In this document: positions 1 through 5,645 of the stretch, in pieces
How the letters are laid out: every line of letters starts with the position of its first letter
How positions within the stretch are numbered: position 1 is the stretch's first letter
Assembly (NCBI GenBank): GCA_023444445.1
Contig: JAEXMK010000070.1
Coordinates: forward strand, 1 to 6,661
Length of the DNA stretch: 6,661 bases
Direction: 5' to 3'
Origin: Pseudomonadota bacterium
GTDB taxonomy: Bacteria > Pseudomonadota > Alphaproteobacteria > Rhizobiales > Rhizobiaceae
The notes under the pieces: model-generated
What the model saw: the letters and a program-made list of their open reading frames with translations, nothing else
Told to the model about the DNA's origin: nothing
The model's database searches: none
Made by a program: the position numbers and the translations under genes

Positions 1-46
1 ATGCCCGGCAGGGCAGAGGGGGGTGATTACACCCGCCGAGATCCCC
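1..46 (-). repeat. Edge of a rhizobial-type dispersed intergenic repeat (tentative)
   Basis: Read on the reverse strand, this stretch contains CACCCCCCTCTGCCCTGCC followed by GGGCAT at the window edge. That resembles the GC-rich, non-coding dispersed intergenic elements I recall from Rhizobium and Agrobacterium genomes, which normally continue into a palindromic C-rich/G-rich hairpin. Only one side is present because the window starts here, so the hairpin cannot be confirmed. A 40-codon open frame from base 1 to 123 exists but its composition is unlike a protein. The assignment rests on memory of the repeat family, not on a second copy in this window. Confidence 0.4.
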
Positions 47-56
47 ACATCCCCTG

Positions 57-85
57 TTGTCATCCCGCCCCGCTTGCCCTAATCC
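57..85 (+). promoter_or_regulatory. Weak candidate promoter for the acetyltransferase unit
   Basis: TTGTCA at 57-62 matches five of six bases of a sigma-70 -35 box. Seventeen bases later, TAATCC (80-85) is a poor -10 box; CCTAAT at 78-83 matches better but gives a 15-base spacer. Transcription would begin near 92, leaving a leader of about 20 bases before the ATG at 111. Only position and the -35 match support this. Confidence 0.22.
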
Positions 86-110
86 TTCTCCCAGAAAAAT
101 GGGGAAGAGA

Positions 111-797
111 ATGCGCGATCTGAGTGATTTCAAGGGATGTCCAGCACCGCAGCCTGTGGTGCTGAAGGGTCGTTATGTGACCGCCGAACCGTTCGATCGC
201 CAAAAACACCTCACAAGGCTCTGGGACGCCCTTGGCGGCGAGGGCGTGAATGCGCTTCTCAGATACTTCCCGCAAAACGCCTTTCCCGGTGCCGATGCCT
301 TTGGTGACTGGCTGGTCGGCTCGGGCGAAAAACTTAACTGGATCACGCTGATCTTCGTTGAAAACGCCACCGGCGACGTTGTCGGCATGGCGAGCTACAT
401 GCGGCCCGATCCCGCGAACGGCGTGGTCGAGGTCGGCTCCGTCGCTCACGGTGCAAAGATGAAGCGCTCGCCGCTTGCCACCGAGGCGCATTACCTGATG
501 GCGAAACACGTGTTTGAGGATCTCGGGTATCGCCGTTACGAGTGGAAATGCCACAACGAAAACGAGCCCTCCAAGACCACCGCGAAACGCTATGGTTTCA
601 CCTTCGAGGGAGTATTCCGTCAGCACATGGTCTCGAAGGGCCAGAACCGCGATACCGCATGGTTTTCGATGATCGATAGCGAATGGCCGCTGATCGGCAG
701 GGCCTTCGAAGCCTGGCTTTCGCCTGACAATTTTGAGGCCGATGGCAAACAGAAACGCAAGCTTGAGGATATCCGCGCGGAGCTTGCCAATGCCTGA
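111..797 (+). CDS. GNAT family N-acetyltransferase (RimJ/RimL-like)
   Basis: A 228-residue GCN5-related acetyltransferase that would move an acetyl group from acetyl-CoA to an amine; the substrate cannot be read from the sequence. The core runs from about residue 20 to 195. The acetyl-CoA-binding segment is around residues 115-126 (KRSPLATEA), where the textbook Q/R-x-x-G-x-G/A loop is replaced by the R-S/T-P-x-A-T-E-A form I associate with this soluble subfamily. Further signatures are YRRYEWKC (140-147), N151 with S154, and YGFTFEGVFRQH (161-172), the GF-x-x-EG block of Rim-type enzymes. There is no signal peptide or membrane segment, so it should be cytosolic. The ATG at 111 is preferred because GGGGAAGAG lies just upstream as a ribosome binding site. 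A TTG at 57 and an ATG at 99 are in frame but would add a proline/serine-rich, poorly protein-like extension. Its stop overlaps the start of the next gene, so the two are probably co-transcribed. Confidence 0.88.
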   Translation: MRDLSDFKGCPAPQPVVLKGRYVTAEPFDRQKHLTRLWDALGGEGVNALLRYFPQNAFPGADAFGDWLVGSGEKLNWITLIFVENATGDVVGMASYMRPDPANGVVEVGSVAHGAKMKRSPLATEAHYLMAKHVFEDLGYRRYEWKCHNENEPSKTTAKRYGFTFEGVFRQHMVSKGQNRDTAWFSMIDSEWPLIGRAFEAWLSPDNFEADGKQKRKLEDIRAELANA

Positions 798-1020
798 GAC
801 GCCGACATCAGAGAAAAAGGACAGGTCGCCGGCCATCGCCGCCGCCCTTATCATCGTCGGTTTCGGGATCGTGTTCTTCGTCATGCCGAAGATCATGCTC
901 TGGCTGGGCGACTATTCGCCCTGGCTCGCCGCCGCCTTCGGCGCGGTTGCGGTCCTGTGTTTCTTCCTGCTGTTCTGGCTCCGCGCCCGCTATCAGCGCC
1001 GCCGCGACCATCAGAACTGA
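790..1020 (+). CDS. Small two-helix membrane protein of unknown function
   Basis: A 76-residue protein with a charged N-terminal tail (residues 1-13, several E, K and D), a first hydrophobic helix at about 14-33, a short turn containing GDYSP, a second helix at about 43-63, and a basic C-terminus (RARYQRRRDHQN). By the positive-inside rule both ends may lie in the cytoplasm as an inner-membrane hairpin. I do not recognise a family and assign no function. The ATG at 790 overlaps the acetyltransferase stop by 8 bases (ATGCCTGA), with GGAG at 779-782 seven bases upstream, so translation is probably coupled. An in-frame ATG at 733 lies deep inside the upstream gene and would add residues encoded in a shadow frame. 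The stop overlaps the stop of the convergent transporter gene by 10 bases. Confidence 0.72.
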   Translation: MPETPTSEKKDRSPAIAAALIIVGFGIVFFVMPKIMLWLGDYSPWLAAAFGAVAVLCFFLLFWLRARYQRRRDHQN

Positions 1021-2060
1021 AGCGACGCGCCGAGCAGCAATAGGCCCATGATCAGCACGAACAGCGCGCCGGCGATTTCGATCGCGTGGCTGATGCCGGC
1101 CGCCTTGCGGCTGCCGGGGCCAGCGAAGCGCACGGCAAGCCCCTTGGCCGATACGGCCATGATGGCGAGGGCCGACACCGTAATGGCGGTGCCGAGCGAC
1201 ATGGCGAGCACGGAAAGCACGCCACCGAGATAAAGACCGTTCAGAAGCGCAAAGCTCATGACGATGATCGCACCCGAGCAGGGCCGGAGCCCCACGGCGA
1301 TGATGGCCGACCACGCCTCGTGCAGGCTGAAATTCTTGCTCTTCAACAGCATCGGATCGGGCGCATGAGATTTACCGCAGGCGTTGCAGAGATCCCCCGT
1401 GCCGTTATGGTCGTGATCTGCAAAGACCGGCTTGCCCTGAAACCGCAGCCCCGTGCCCATGCCGGTGGTTCTGGCCGCAGGTGACTCGCCCGCTGTGGCG
1501 AGAACGGGAACCGGTTCGCACCGGATACGCAGCGACCAGAGCTTGCGCACGAGCAGCCAGGCCCCGAACAGTGCCACCATGGCAAAGCTGGCGATCTCCA
1601 TCGCCTGCGTTGCCTTGGTCATGGTGATGGAAGTGCCGCGCAGCACCAGCCAGGCAGCACCAACGAGGCCGATGGCCATCAAGCCCTGAATAAGCGCCGA
1701 GACGAAAGAAATGAGAATGCCGCGTTTCAGCTGCGTTTCATTGGCGATCATGTAGGACGAAATGACCGCCTTGCCGTGGCCGGGGCCGGCGGCGTGGAAA
1801 ACGCCATAAGCAAAGGAAAGGCCGATCAGCGAGCCGAGCGCCCAGCTATCCTCGCGCATTGCCTTCAGCGCACCGGTCAGCGCCCGGTAAAACATCTGCT
1901 GGTGTACATTGATCCATTGCATCAGCGGCGCAAATGGCCCGCCGACGGAAAAGGACGGTTCCGCCGAACCGATGCCGAGCGGCGACTGCGCATGAGCAAC
2001 GCTCGCCACGGCAAGGAAGCCGATGGCAAGGGCGGCAATGCCTGCCCTGCGGCTCAGCAT
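1011..2060 (-). CDS. NicO/RcnA-like nickel/cobalt transporter
   Basis: A 349-residue inner-membrane protein of the NicO (high-affinity nickel/cobalt transport, RcnA-related) group. A signal-like N-terminus ends at AHA (22-24). About six membrane segments follow, near 75-92, 113-140, 155-172, 248-275, 277-305 and 325-345. The hallmark HAAGPGHGK (89-97) at the end of the first segment corresponds to the conserved HAxxPGHGK metal-transport motif, and GLRPCSG (257-263) is the second conserved block. Between the two halves is a hydrophilic loop with D215 H216 D217 H218, C225, C228 and H232, a plausible metal-binding patch. It is translated from an ATG inside the end of the DUF1007 gene: the two share ATGCTGA, with GGAG (2066-2069) five bases before the ATG, indicating coupling. 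The family includes both importers and exporters, and neither the direction of transport nor the metal can be told here. It has no obvious terminator and runs into the convergent gene at its stop. Confidence 0.87.
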   Translation of the reverse strand: MLSRRAGIAALAIGFLAVASVAHAQSPLGIGSAEPSFSVGGPFAPLMQWINVHQQMFYRALTGALKAMREDSWALGSLIGLSFAYGVFHAAGPGHGKAVISSYMIANETQLKRGILISFVSALIQGLMAIGLVGAAWLVLRGTSITMTKATQAMEIASFAMVALFGAWLLVRKLWSLRIRCEPVPVLATAGESPAARTTGMGTGLRFQGKPVFADHDHNGTGDLCNACGKSHAPDPMLLKSKNFSLHEAWSAIIAVGLRPCSGAIIVMSFALLNGLYLGGVLSVLAMSLGTAITVSALAIMAVSAKGLAVRFAGPGSRKAAGISHAIEIAGALFVLIMGLLLLGASLQF

Positions 2061-2695
2061 GATATCTCCAGCCGGGTGGCGAAGAGCTTGGTCATGTCGG
2101 TGCCGGTCGGATCGTTGAAGAAGGCGTCGGTGAGCGAACTCTGGTTCTGCGAGATAACTTGGTCGGGGTCAGGGCGAACGATATGATGCTTGCAGGCATT
2201 CAAATCCTTGCCCTGTGTGGCGATATCGCTGTCCTTGGCGAAATCGATCGCCGTATACATGGTCGGATCCCAGGCGCCGAAACTGAGCTTGCCTTTGACG
2301 GCGAGCGGTTTCACCGGCTTCACCGAGAAGAACATCAGAATCTGCTGGTCCTTGTAGTCGACATGAATGGTATCGGGCTTGGAAAACTCCACCGGTTTCC
2401 CGTTGTCGGTGATGAAGGTGTAGTAGGAATATTCGGCAAGCGATTCCTTGACCGTATTGCCGATCTCGGCCAGCTCGTCCTTGTCCAGCTTAAGGTCGCT
2501 GTTCTTGTCGTAATCCATCACCACGCTTGCGGAGAACATCTCGTCGAAACGCCAGATATTGCGCACTTCTTGAATGGTGCCATTCTGCCCCTCGACGATT
2601 TCCATGCGTGCTTCCGCGAAGATGTGCGGGTGCGCCGAAGCCGCAACGGGAATGGAGGTCAGGCCAGCCGCAAGAAGCAATAGTCGTCTGTTCAT
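2054..2695 (-). CDS. DUF1007 family periplasmic protein, partner of the NicO transporter
   Basis: A 213-residue secreted protein. The signal peptide is short and basic-hydrophobic (MNRRLLLLAAGL) and ends in the AXA site A19-S20-A21, so the predicted mature protein starts with HPHIF. Histidines at residues 22 and 24 would be exposed at the new N-terminus, suggesting metal binding, as in periplasmic metal-handling proteins. FDEMFSASVVMD (50-61) leads straight into DKNSDLKLDKDE (63-74), which fits a 12-residue EF-hand loop with acidic or amide ligands at positions 1, 3, 5, 9 and 12 but Leu instead of the usual Gly at position 6. The rest looks like a beta-rich domain. DUF1007 proteins are commonly annotated as the periplasmic component beside a NicO permease, and the 7-base overlap with that gene supports joint function. 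The upstream ribosome binding site is weak (AGGACAG, about 9-11 bases before the ATG). The biochemical role is inferred from context. Confidence 0.85.
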   Translation of the reverse strand: MNRRLLLLAAGLTSIPVAASAHPHIFAEARMEIVEGQNGTIQEVRNIWRFDEMFSASVVMDYDKNSDLKLDKDELAEIGNTVKESLAEYSYYTFITDNGKPVEFSKPDTIHVDYKDQQILMFFSVKPVKPLAVKGKLSFGAWDPTMYTAIDFAKDSDIATQGKDLNACKHHIVRPDPDQVISQNQSSLTDAFFNDPTGTDMTKLFATRLEISC

Positions 2696-2741
2696 TATAC
2701 GGTCTGTCCTGACGTCGAATCTCGAAGGCCCGACTGTAGCA

Positions 2742-2760
2742 GAAATTGGGACCGAATTTC
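2742..2760 (-). promoter_or_regulatory. 19-bp near-perfect dyad, candidate operator for the DUF1007-NicO unit
   Basis: GAAATTGGGACCGAATTTC is symmetrical about A2751, with only the 2748/2754 pair mismatched (eight of nine arm pairs match). It lies 47-65 bases upstream of the DUF1007 start. On the reverse strand it is followed by TACAGT (2740-2735), a possible -10 box. A poor -35 candidate, TCGAAA (2762-2757), lies 16 bases upstream of that, so the dyad would fill the promoter spacer. That is a typical place for a repressor or MerR-type activator. It does not look like the G-tract site of RcnR, and the regulator is unknown. The gap contains no gene. Confidence 0.45.
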
Positions 2761-2791
2761 GACCTGATCCATCGCGGCTTTCAACGCGACG

Positions 2792-3253
2792 TCAGAAGGT
2801 GCCCGTGAAACGGGAAGTGATGCTGGAGCCGTCGTAAGCAAGGTCGGTATTGCGCTCGCCGTGCAGCAGGCGGTTGAATTCCAGTTCCAGCTTGCTGTTC
2901 TTGCCGGTATCGAACGACAGTGTGGCCACCAACCTGCGCTCGCTGCTGTCGTAGTTGTAATAAATCCAGTCCTTGTGGACCTGATGCAGCGCAAGATCCA
3001 GCCCGACCTTTTCGGAGAGTTTACTTTTGACGACGAATTGCCAGCGGCGATGGAATTCGGCAATCGGGTCATCCAGATCGAAAAGCGCATAGTCCTGCGA
3101 ATAGCCGACACCGAAGGCGAGGCGCTCGGAGGCCTTCATCTCGGCTTCGGCGCGCAGATAGGGCCGGGTGCGCTTCACCTTGTCGCTGATCTCGTCGCCG
3201 GGGGCCTGCGGCCCTCTTTTTTTGCATGGGTTGCTGGCGTGAACAACGTGCAC
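2792..3253 (-). pseudogene. Remnant C-terminus of an outer-membrane beta-barrel protein
   Basis: From about residue 20 onward (GDEISDKVKRTRPYLRAEAE) this frame reads as alternating amphipathic strands typical of an outer-membrane barrel: YLRAEAEMK, RLAFGVGYSQDY, RRWQFVVKSKL, GLDLALHQVHKD, RRLVATLSFD, SKLELEFNRLLHG. It ends in SITSRFTGTF, with the terminal phenylalanine recognised by the barrel-assembly machinery. About six to eight strands are visible, compatible with the tail of a larger (perhaps 400-residue) barrel such as the putative beta-barrel porin 2 group; that family name is a guess. The first 19 residues, from a GTG at 3253, are unlike barrel or signal sequence (CKKRGPQAPG), and a stop at 3269-3271 closes the frame. 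With no signal peptide the product could not reach the outer membrane, so this is probably a 5'-truncated gene. The break falls near 3196-3217, where a forward terminator begins and composition changes. Confidence 0.65.
3200..3223 (+). terminator. Forward intrinsic terminator inside the truncated barrel frame
   Basis: GGGGGCC (3200-3206), loop TGC, then GGCCCTC (3210-3216) pair over seven positions including one G-T. Seven T residues follow (3217-3223), the classic factor-independent layout. It points rightward although no convincing forward gene ends before it. On the reverse strand there is no T tract after the hairpin, so it would not stop the barrel transcript. It may have come with the foreign side of the junction, or may protect the downstream promoter region from rightward read-through. 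Confidence 0.6.
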
Positions 3254-3330
3254 AAAGATGCCGAATTTCTACTACCCACGATGGTTTTCCGGTGTGATCA
3301 GAGCTGCTTTTGAGTGGGTGCAAACGATCT

Positions 3331-3360
3331 TTGAATGTCGGCGCGAATTCTTTTTATATT
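3331..3360 (+). promoter_or_regulatory. Probable sigma-70-type promoter of the outer-membrane barrel gene
   Basis: TTGAAT at 3331-3336 and TATATT at 3355-3360 are separated by 18 bases and sit in an AT-rich island (about 3330-3430) that contrasts with the GC-rich coding on both sides. A start near 3367 would give a leader of about 180 bases. No gene is seen between the barrel remnant and 3549 (about 295 bases); this stretch holds the promoter and leader. Confidence 0.5.
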
Positions 3361-3455
3361 AGTTAAATATTGCAAATGTTAATAGGAATACGTTCCATCG
3401 CGACCTTTTTATCAAAGTCATTTACGCGATTTTAACCACGATGTTCTTCAATCTG

Positions 3456-3471
3456 GGGGTGCGCTAACCCC
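3456..3471 (+). other. Hairpin in the leader of the outer-membrane barrel gene
   Basis: GGGGT (3456-3460) pairs with ACCCC (3467-3471) across a six-base loop, about 78 bases before the ATG. It would lie inside the mRNA leader if the promoter at 3331-3360 is right. Outer-membrane protein mRNAs in this group are often controlled by small RNAs or RNA stability, so a structured leader is plausible. The helix is only five pairs, so function is uncertain. Confidence 0.3.
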
Positions 3472-3535
3472 GTCAAGATGCTGCGCTTCTGGTCGCGAAA
3501 TACTCGCAGCCCGCAGGTGACGGGATGTTATTTTC

Positions 3536-3541
3536 AAGGAG
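3536..3541 (+). promoter_or_regulatory. Strong ribosome binding site fixing the barrel gene start
   Basis: AAGGAG ends seven bases before the ATG at 3549, ideal spacing. It rules out the in-frame ATG at 3525, which lies upstream of this site and would put extra residues before the signal peptide. Confidence 0.8.
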
Positions 3542-3548
3542 CTATCGC

Positions 3549-4196
3549 ATGTTGAAACAATCTCTTCTCGCGCTCGGCCTGCTTGGCGGTCTCGCCAATG
3601 CTGCTGCTGCTGCCGACGCCGTCAGCGACATTCCGTCCGCGCCTGTTGTCAACGACGTTGCGCCCGCCTTTTCCTGGGATGGCGTTTATCTGGGCGCGTC
3701 TGCGGGTTACGGCTGGAACCGGGTCAAATCGACGACTTTCGGCGTCACCACGAAGCATGAATTTGATGGCGGCCGTTTTTCCGGTTTCGCAGGCTATAAT
3801 GCCGAGGTTGCCCCCTCGGTCATTCTCGGCGTCGAGGGTGGTCTTGGTTACGCCTGGGGCGACAAGACTATCGTCACCAACGAGGTTTCGGCGGGCCTGA
3901 ACGGCTCTGCGCGCCTGCGCGCGGGTTACGCTATCGACCGCGCGCTGATCTACACCGCCGCCGGTTATACCGCGACGGACAGCAAGGTTAAGGCACCGTT
4001 TGGTGAGGACAGCAAGGTATTGCATGGTTGGACCGTTGGTGCGGGCGTAGACTACGCGTTCACCAACAACCTGTTTGGACGTGTCGAATATCGTTACAAC
4101 GACTTCGGCAAGGAGACCTACCATACCGGCCCCATCACTTCGACCGGTGATCTCAGCGAGCACGTCGTCAAGGTTGGCCTCGGCGTGAAGTTCTGA
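3549..4196 (+). CDS. Outer-membrane beta-barrel protein (Omp25/Omp31-like)
   Basis: A 215-residue small outer-membrane protein of the eight-stranded OMP_b-brl type common in Rhizobiales. The signal peptide is MLKQSLLALGLLGGLANA followed by an alanine run (AAAAADA), giving cleavage near residue 22. A short acidic/proline linker (SDIPSAPVVNDVAP) precedes FSWDGVYLGASAGYGW, the recognisable first strand of the Omp25/Omp31 group. Further strands include GGRFSGFAGYNAEV, VILGVEGGLGYAWGD, GLNGSARLRAGYAI, ALIYTAAGYTA, LHGWTVGAGVDYAF and LFGRVEYRYNDFG. The chain ends in HVVKVGLGVKF, with the C-terminal phenylalanine needed for barrel assembly. The length matches the family. It stands alone with its own promoter and a hairpin after the stop. 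Likely roles are envelope structure and surface exposure; specific pore activity cannot be inferred. Confidence 0.9.
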   Translation: MLKQSLLALGLLGGLANAAAAADAVSDIPSAPVVNDVAPAFSWDGVYLGASAGYGWNRVKSTTFGVTTKHEFDGGRFSGFAGYNAEVAPSVILGVEGGLGYAWGDKTIVTNEVSAGLNGSARLRAGYAIDRALIYTAAGYTATDSKVKAPFGEDSKVLHGWTVGAGVDYAFTNNLFGRVEYRYNDFGKETYHTGPITSTGDLSEHVVKVGLGVKF

Positions 4197-4217
4197 CCTA
4201 TATTTCGTTTTCGACAG

Positions 4218-4243
4218 GGGGCGCCGCACCGTTGCGACGCCCC
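4218..4243 (+). terminator. Hairpin after the outer-membrane barrel gene
   Basis: GGGGCG (4218-4223) pairs perfectly with CGCCCC (4238-4243). After one mismatch, CGCA (4225-4228) pairs with TGCG (4233-4236) around the loop CCGT. It begins 22 bases after the stop codon. The hairpin is strong but has no T tract, so it may act as a Rho-assisted terminator or protect the mRNA 3' end. Confidence 0.5.
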
Positions 4244-4407
4244 ATCTACCTCATGCGGCGGCCCTGGCGTCGATCCGGCGAACCTTGAACCTATTCCGCT
4301 GGAAACGAAAACGCATATTGCCTTTCGCGCAGGCTTGAACAGCGCACCCTTTTGATGGGATGGTGGGTTCCAATCCACTCGCACCTGCCAGTCTCCAGTC
4401 GATTCCC

Positions 4408-5589
4408 ATGCTACAGAAAAGCACTCCGCCGGGCGCTTTTAATCGTCAGGCCTATTTGATCGCGTTGCTGGTTTTCATCGCCGGCAGCACCAATGCCGCC
4501 ATCGTGCCGTTTATCGGGTTCTACATCATTCAGGTACTTGGCCATCCGCCGGCAACGCTCGGTCTTTACAGTGTGACGGCGGCGCTGGCCTCCATCGTCG
4601 CCAGTCGCATCTATGGCGAGCGGGTGGATGCCGGCGTGCGGGTCAGGCCGTTGCTGCTGCTGTCCGTCGCAGGCGCCTTCGTGGCGGCGGCCGCTGCGAG
4701 TTTCGGGCATCTGGCGCTGCTGGTCGCGATAACGGCGACGGGCATGGGGCTTTCCAACGCGGCCACCACCCTTGTGTTCAGTTATGGCCGTTATCATGGC
4801 CGGGTCTCAGCGCTCGACACCGTTGCTTACAATGCTTTCCTCAGAATGATGGTATCGCTGGCATGGATGGTGTTGCCGGCTGCCGCTTTTCTGATCGTCG
4901 ATCTTGCCGGTGCAAAGGCCGTCTTCGTGAATGCGATGCTGATGGCGGCCATCTGGGGGGCGCTTGCGTTTACAATCGTGCCGCGTGGCCAGACCTGCCC
5001 GATGGAGCGGCGGAATGAGGGCGCTGGCGAAGTGGGACGCAACCTGCCGCTGCTGATGGCGGCGGCGGCGAGTTTCTGCATGTCTTTCGCCCACGCGCTC
5101 TGCGCCTCGGCTCTGCCGGTGTTTCTGGTGCGTGAGGTGGGGTTGCCGGACTATGCGCCGGGCCTGTCGCTCAGCGTCAAATGCGCTATGGAAGTCCTGC
5201 TCATTCTTCTTGCGCCGCGCATCATGCGCCGGATCAGCGCACGGCTGCTTCTGAGCGGTGCGGCAGTGACGGCGATCATCGCCTTCAACATCATCGCCTC
5301 GGTTACCACTCTTCCGGCCATGCTGCTGGGGGCTGCGATGGAGGGGGCCTATTACGGCCTTTTCGCCGGCACCTGCCTCACCTTCGTGCAGGGCTTTGCC
5401 CGCGGACGCACGGCGCGGGCAACGGCGCTCTACATGAATTCAATCTTTTTCGCCGCGCTGTTTGCGGTGCCGCTGATGGGGTTCGTATCGCAATATGCAA
5501 GCTTCGGCACCTCTATTCGCCTTGCTTCAGTCGGGGCGGGTGCGGCGATGCTGCTGCTGTTTCTGACGCGGCGGCAGGTGGCGGAATAG
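4408..5589 (+). CDS. MFS transporter, sugar-efflux (SET) type
   Basis: A 393-residue inner-membrane major facilitator with about twelve hydrophobic segments in two halves, divided by a cytoplasmic loop near residues 191-213 (PRGQTCPMERRNEGAG). Length and landmarks fit the SetA-like sugar-efflux group: LGLYSVTAALASIVASRIYGERVD (51-74) with a degenerate motif A, YNAFLRMMVSLAW (141-153) in the fifth helix, EGAYYGLFAG (312-321), and FVQGFARGRTARATALYMNS (326-345), which parallels the Q-x-x-x-P/A-x-x-A-T-x-L-Y-x-N region of SetA. These proteins export sugars or sugar analogues by proton exchange; the substrate here is unknown. The ATG at 4408 starts a normal short cytoplasmic lead (MLQKSTPPGAFNRQ) before the first helix. 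An in-frame ATG at 4360 would add 16 residues of intergenic character, and neither has a good ribosome binding site. No gene is seen between 4244 and 4407. The next gene is convergent, so it is probably a single-gene unit. Confidence 0.85.
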   Translation: MLQKSTPPGAFNRQAYLIALLVFIAGSTNAAIVPFIGFYIIQVLGHPPATLGLYSVTAALASIVASRIYGERVDAGVRVRPLLLLSVAGAFVAAAAASFGHLALLVAITATGMGLSNAATTLVFSYGRYHGRVSALDTVAYNAFLRMMVSLAWMVLPAAAFLIVDLAGAKAVFVNAMLMAAIWGALAFTIVPRGQTCPMERRNEGAGEVGRNLPLLMAAAASFCMSFAHALCASALPVFLVREVGLPDYAPGLSLSVKCAMEVLLILLAPRIMRRISARLLLSGAAVTAIIAFNIIASVTTLPAMLLGAAMEGAYYGLFAGTCLTFVQGFARGRTARATALYMNSIFFAALFAVPLMGFVSQYASFGTSIRLASVGAGAAMLLLFLTRRQVAE

Positions 5590-5645
5590 GGCGTTCCGGT
5601 AATAGTAGGGGAGAATTTCATCCGGCCTTGCGGCCCGATCATCCC

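Noticed and set aside
60..896. Long reverse-strand open frame of 278 codons opposite the acetyltransferase.
   Set aside because: It mirrors a clearly recognised gene, has no domain signature, and results from GC-rich codon bias.
2159..2683. Forward open frame of 174 codons opposite DUF1007.
   Set aside because: Antisense shadow of a recognised gene with signal peptide and motifs; the forward product shows no family features.
2711..2793. Two GACGTC hexamers (2711-2716 and 2788-2793) flanking the DUF1007 upstream gap.
   Set aside because: Six-base palindromes in GC-rich DNA are expected by chance, one overlaps the barrel stop codon, and flanking bases do not match.
3478..3555. 25-codon leader frame whose stop overlaps the ATG of the outer-membrane barrel gene (ATGTTGA), and an 8-codon frame at 3441-3467.
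   Set aside because: Neither has a ribosome binding site, and the peptides look random. The barrel gene has its own strong site, so coupling is unnecessary.
3534..4229. Reverse open frame of 231 codons opposite the outer-membrane barrel gene.
   Set aside because: Shadow of a gene with a clear signal peptide, barrel strands and C-terminal Phe.
4341..4390. tRNA-like 3' end: a TTTTGAT loop, GTGG-GTTCCAAT-CCAC arm and terminal CCA.
   Set aside because: The T loop would have eight bases, the anticodon stem has only three good pairs, and no upstream sequence pairs with the CGCACCT acceptor arm. At most a chance resemblance or decayed fragment.
5624..5635. GGCC-TTGC-GGCC hairpin between the convergent MFS and WD40 genes (GCAA tetraloop on the reverse strand).
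   Set aside because: Only four pairs and no T tract on either side; too weak to call a terminator.
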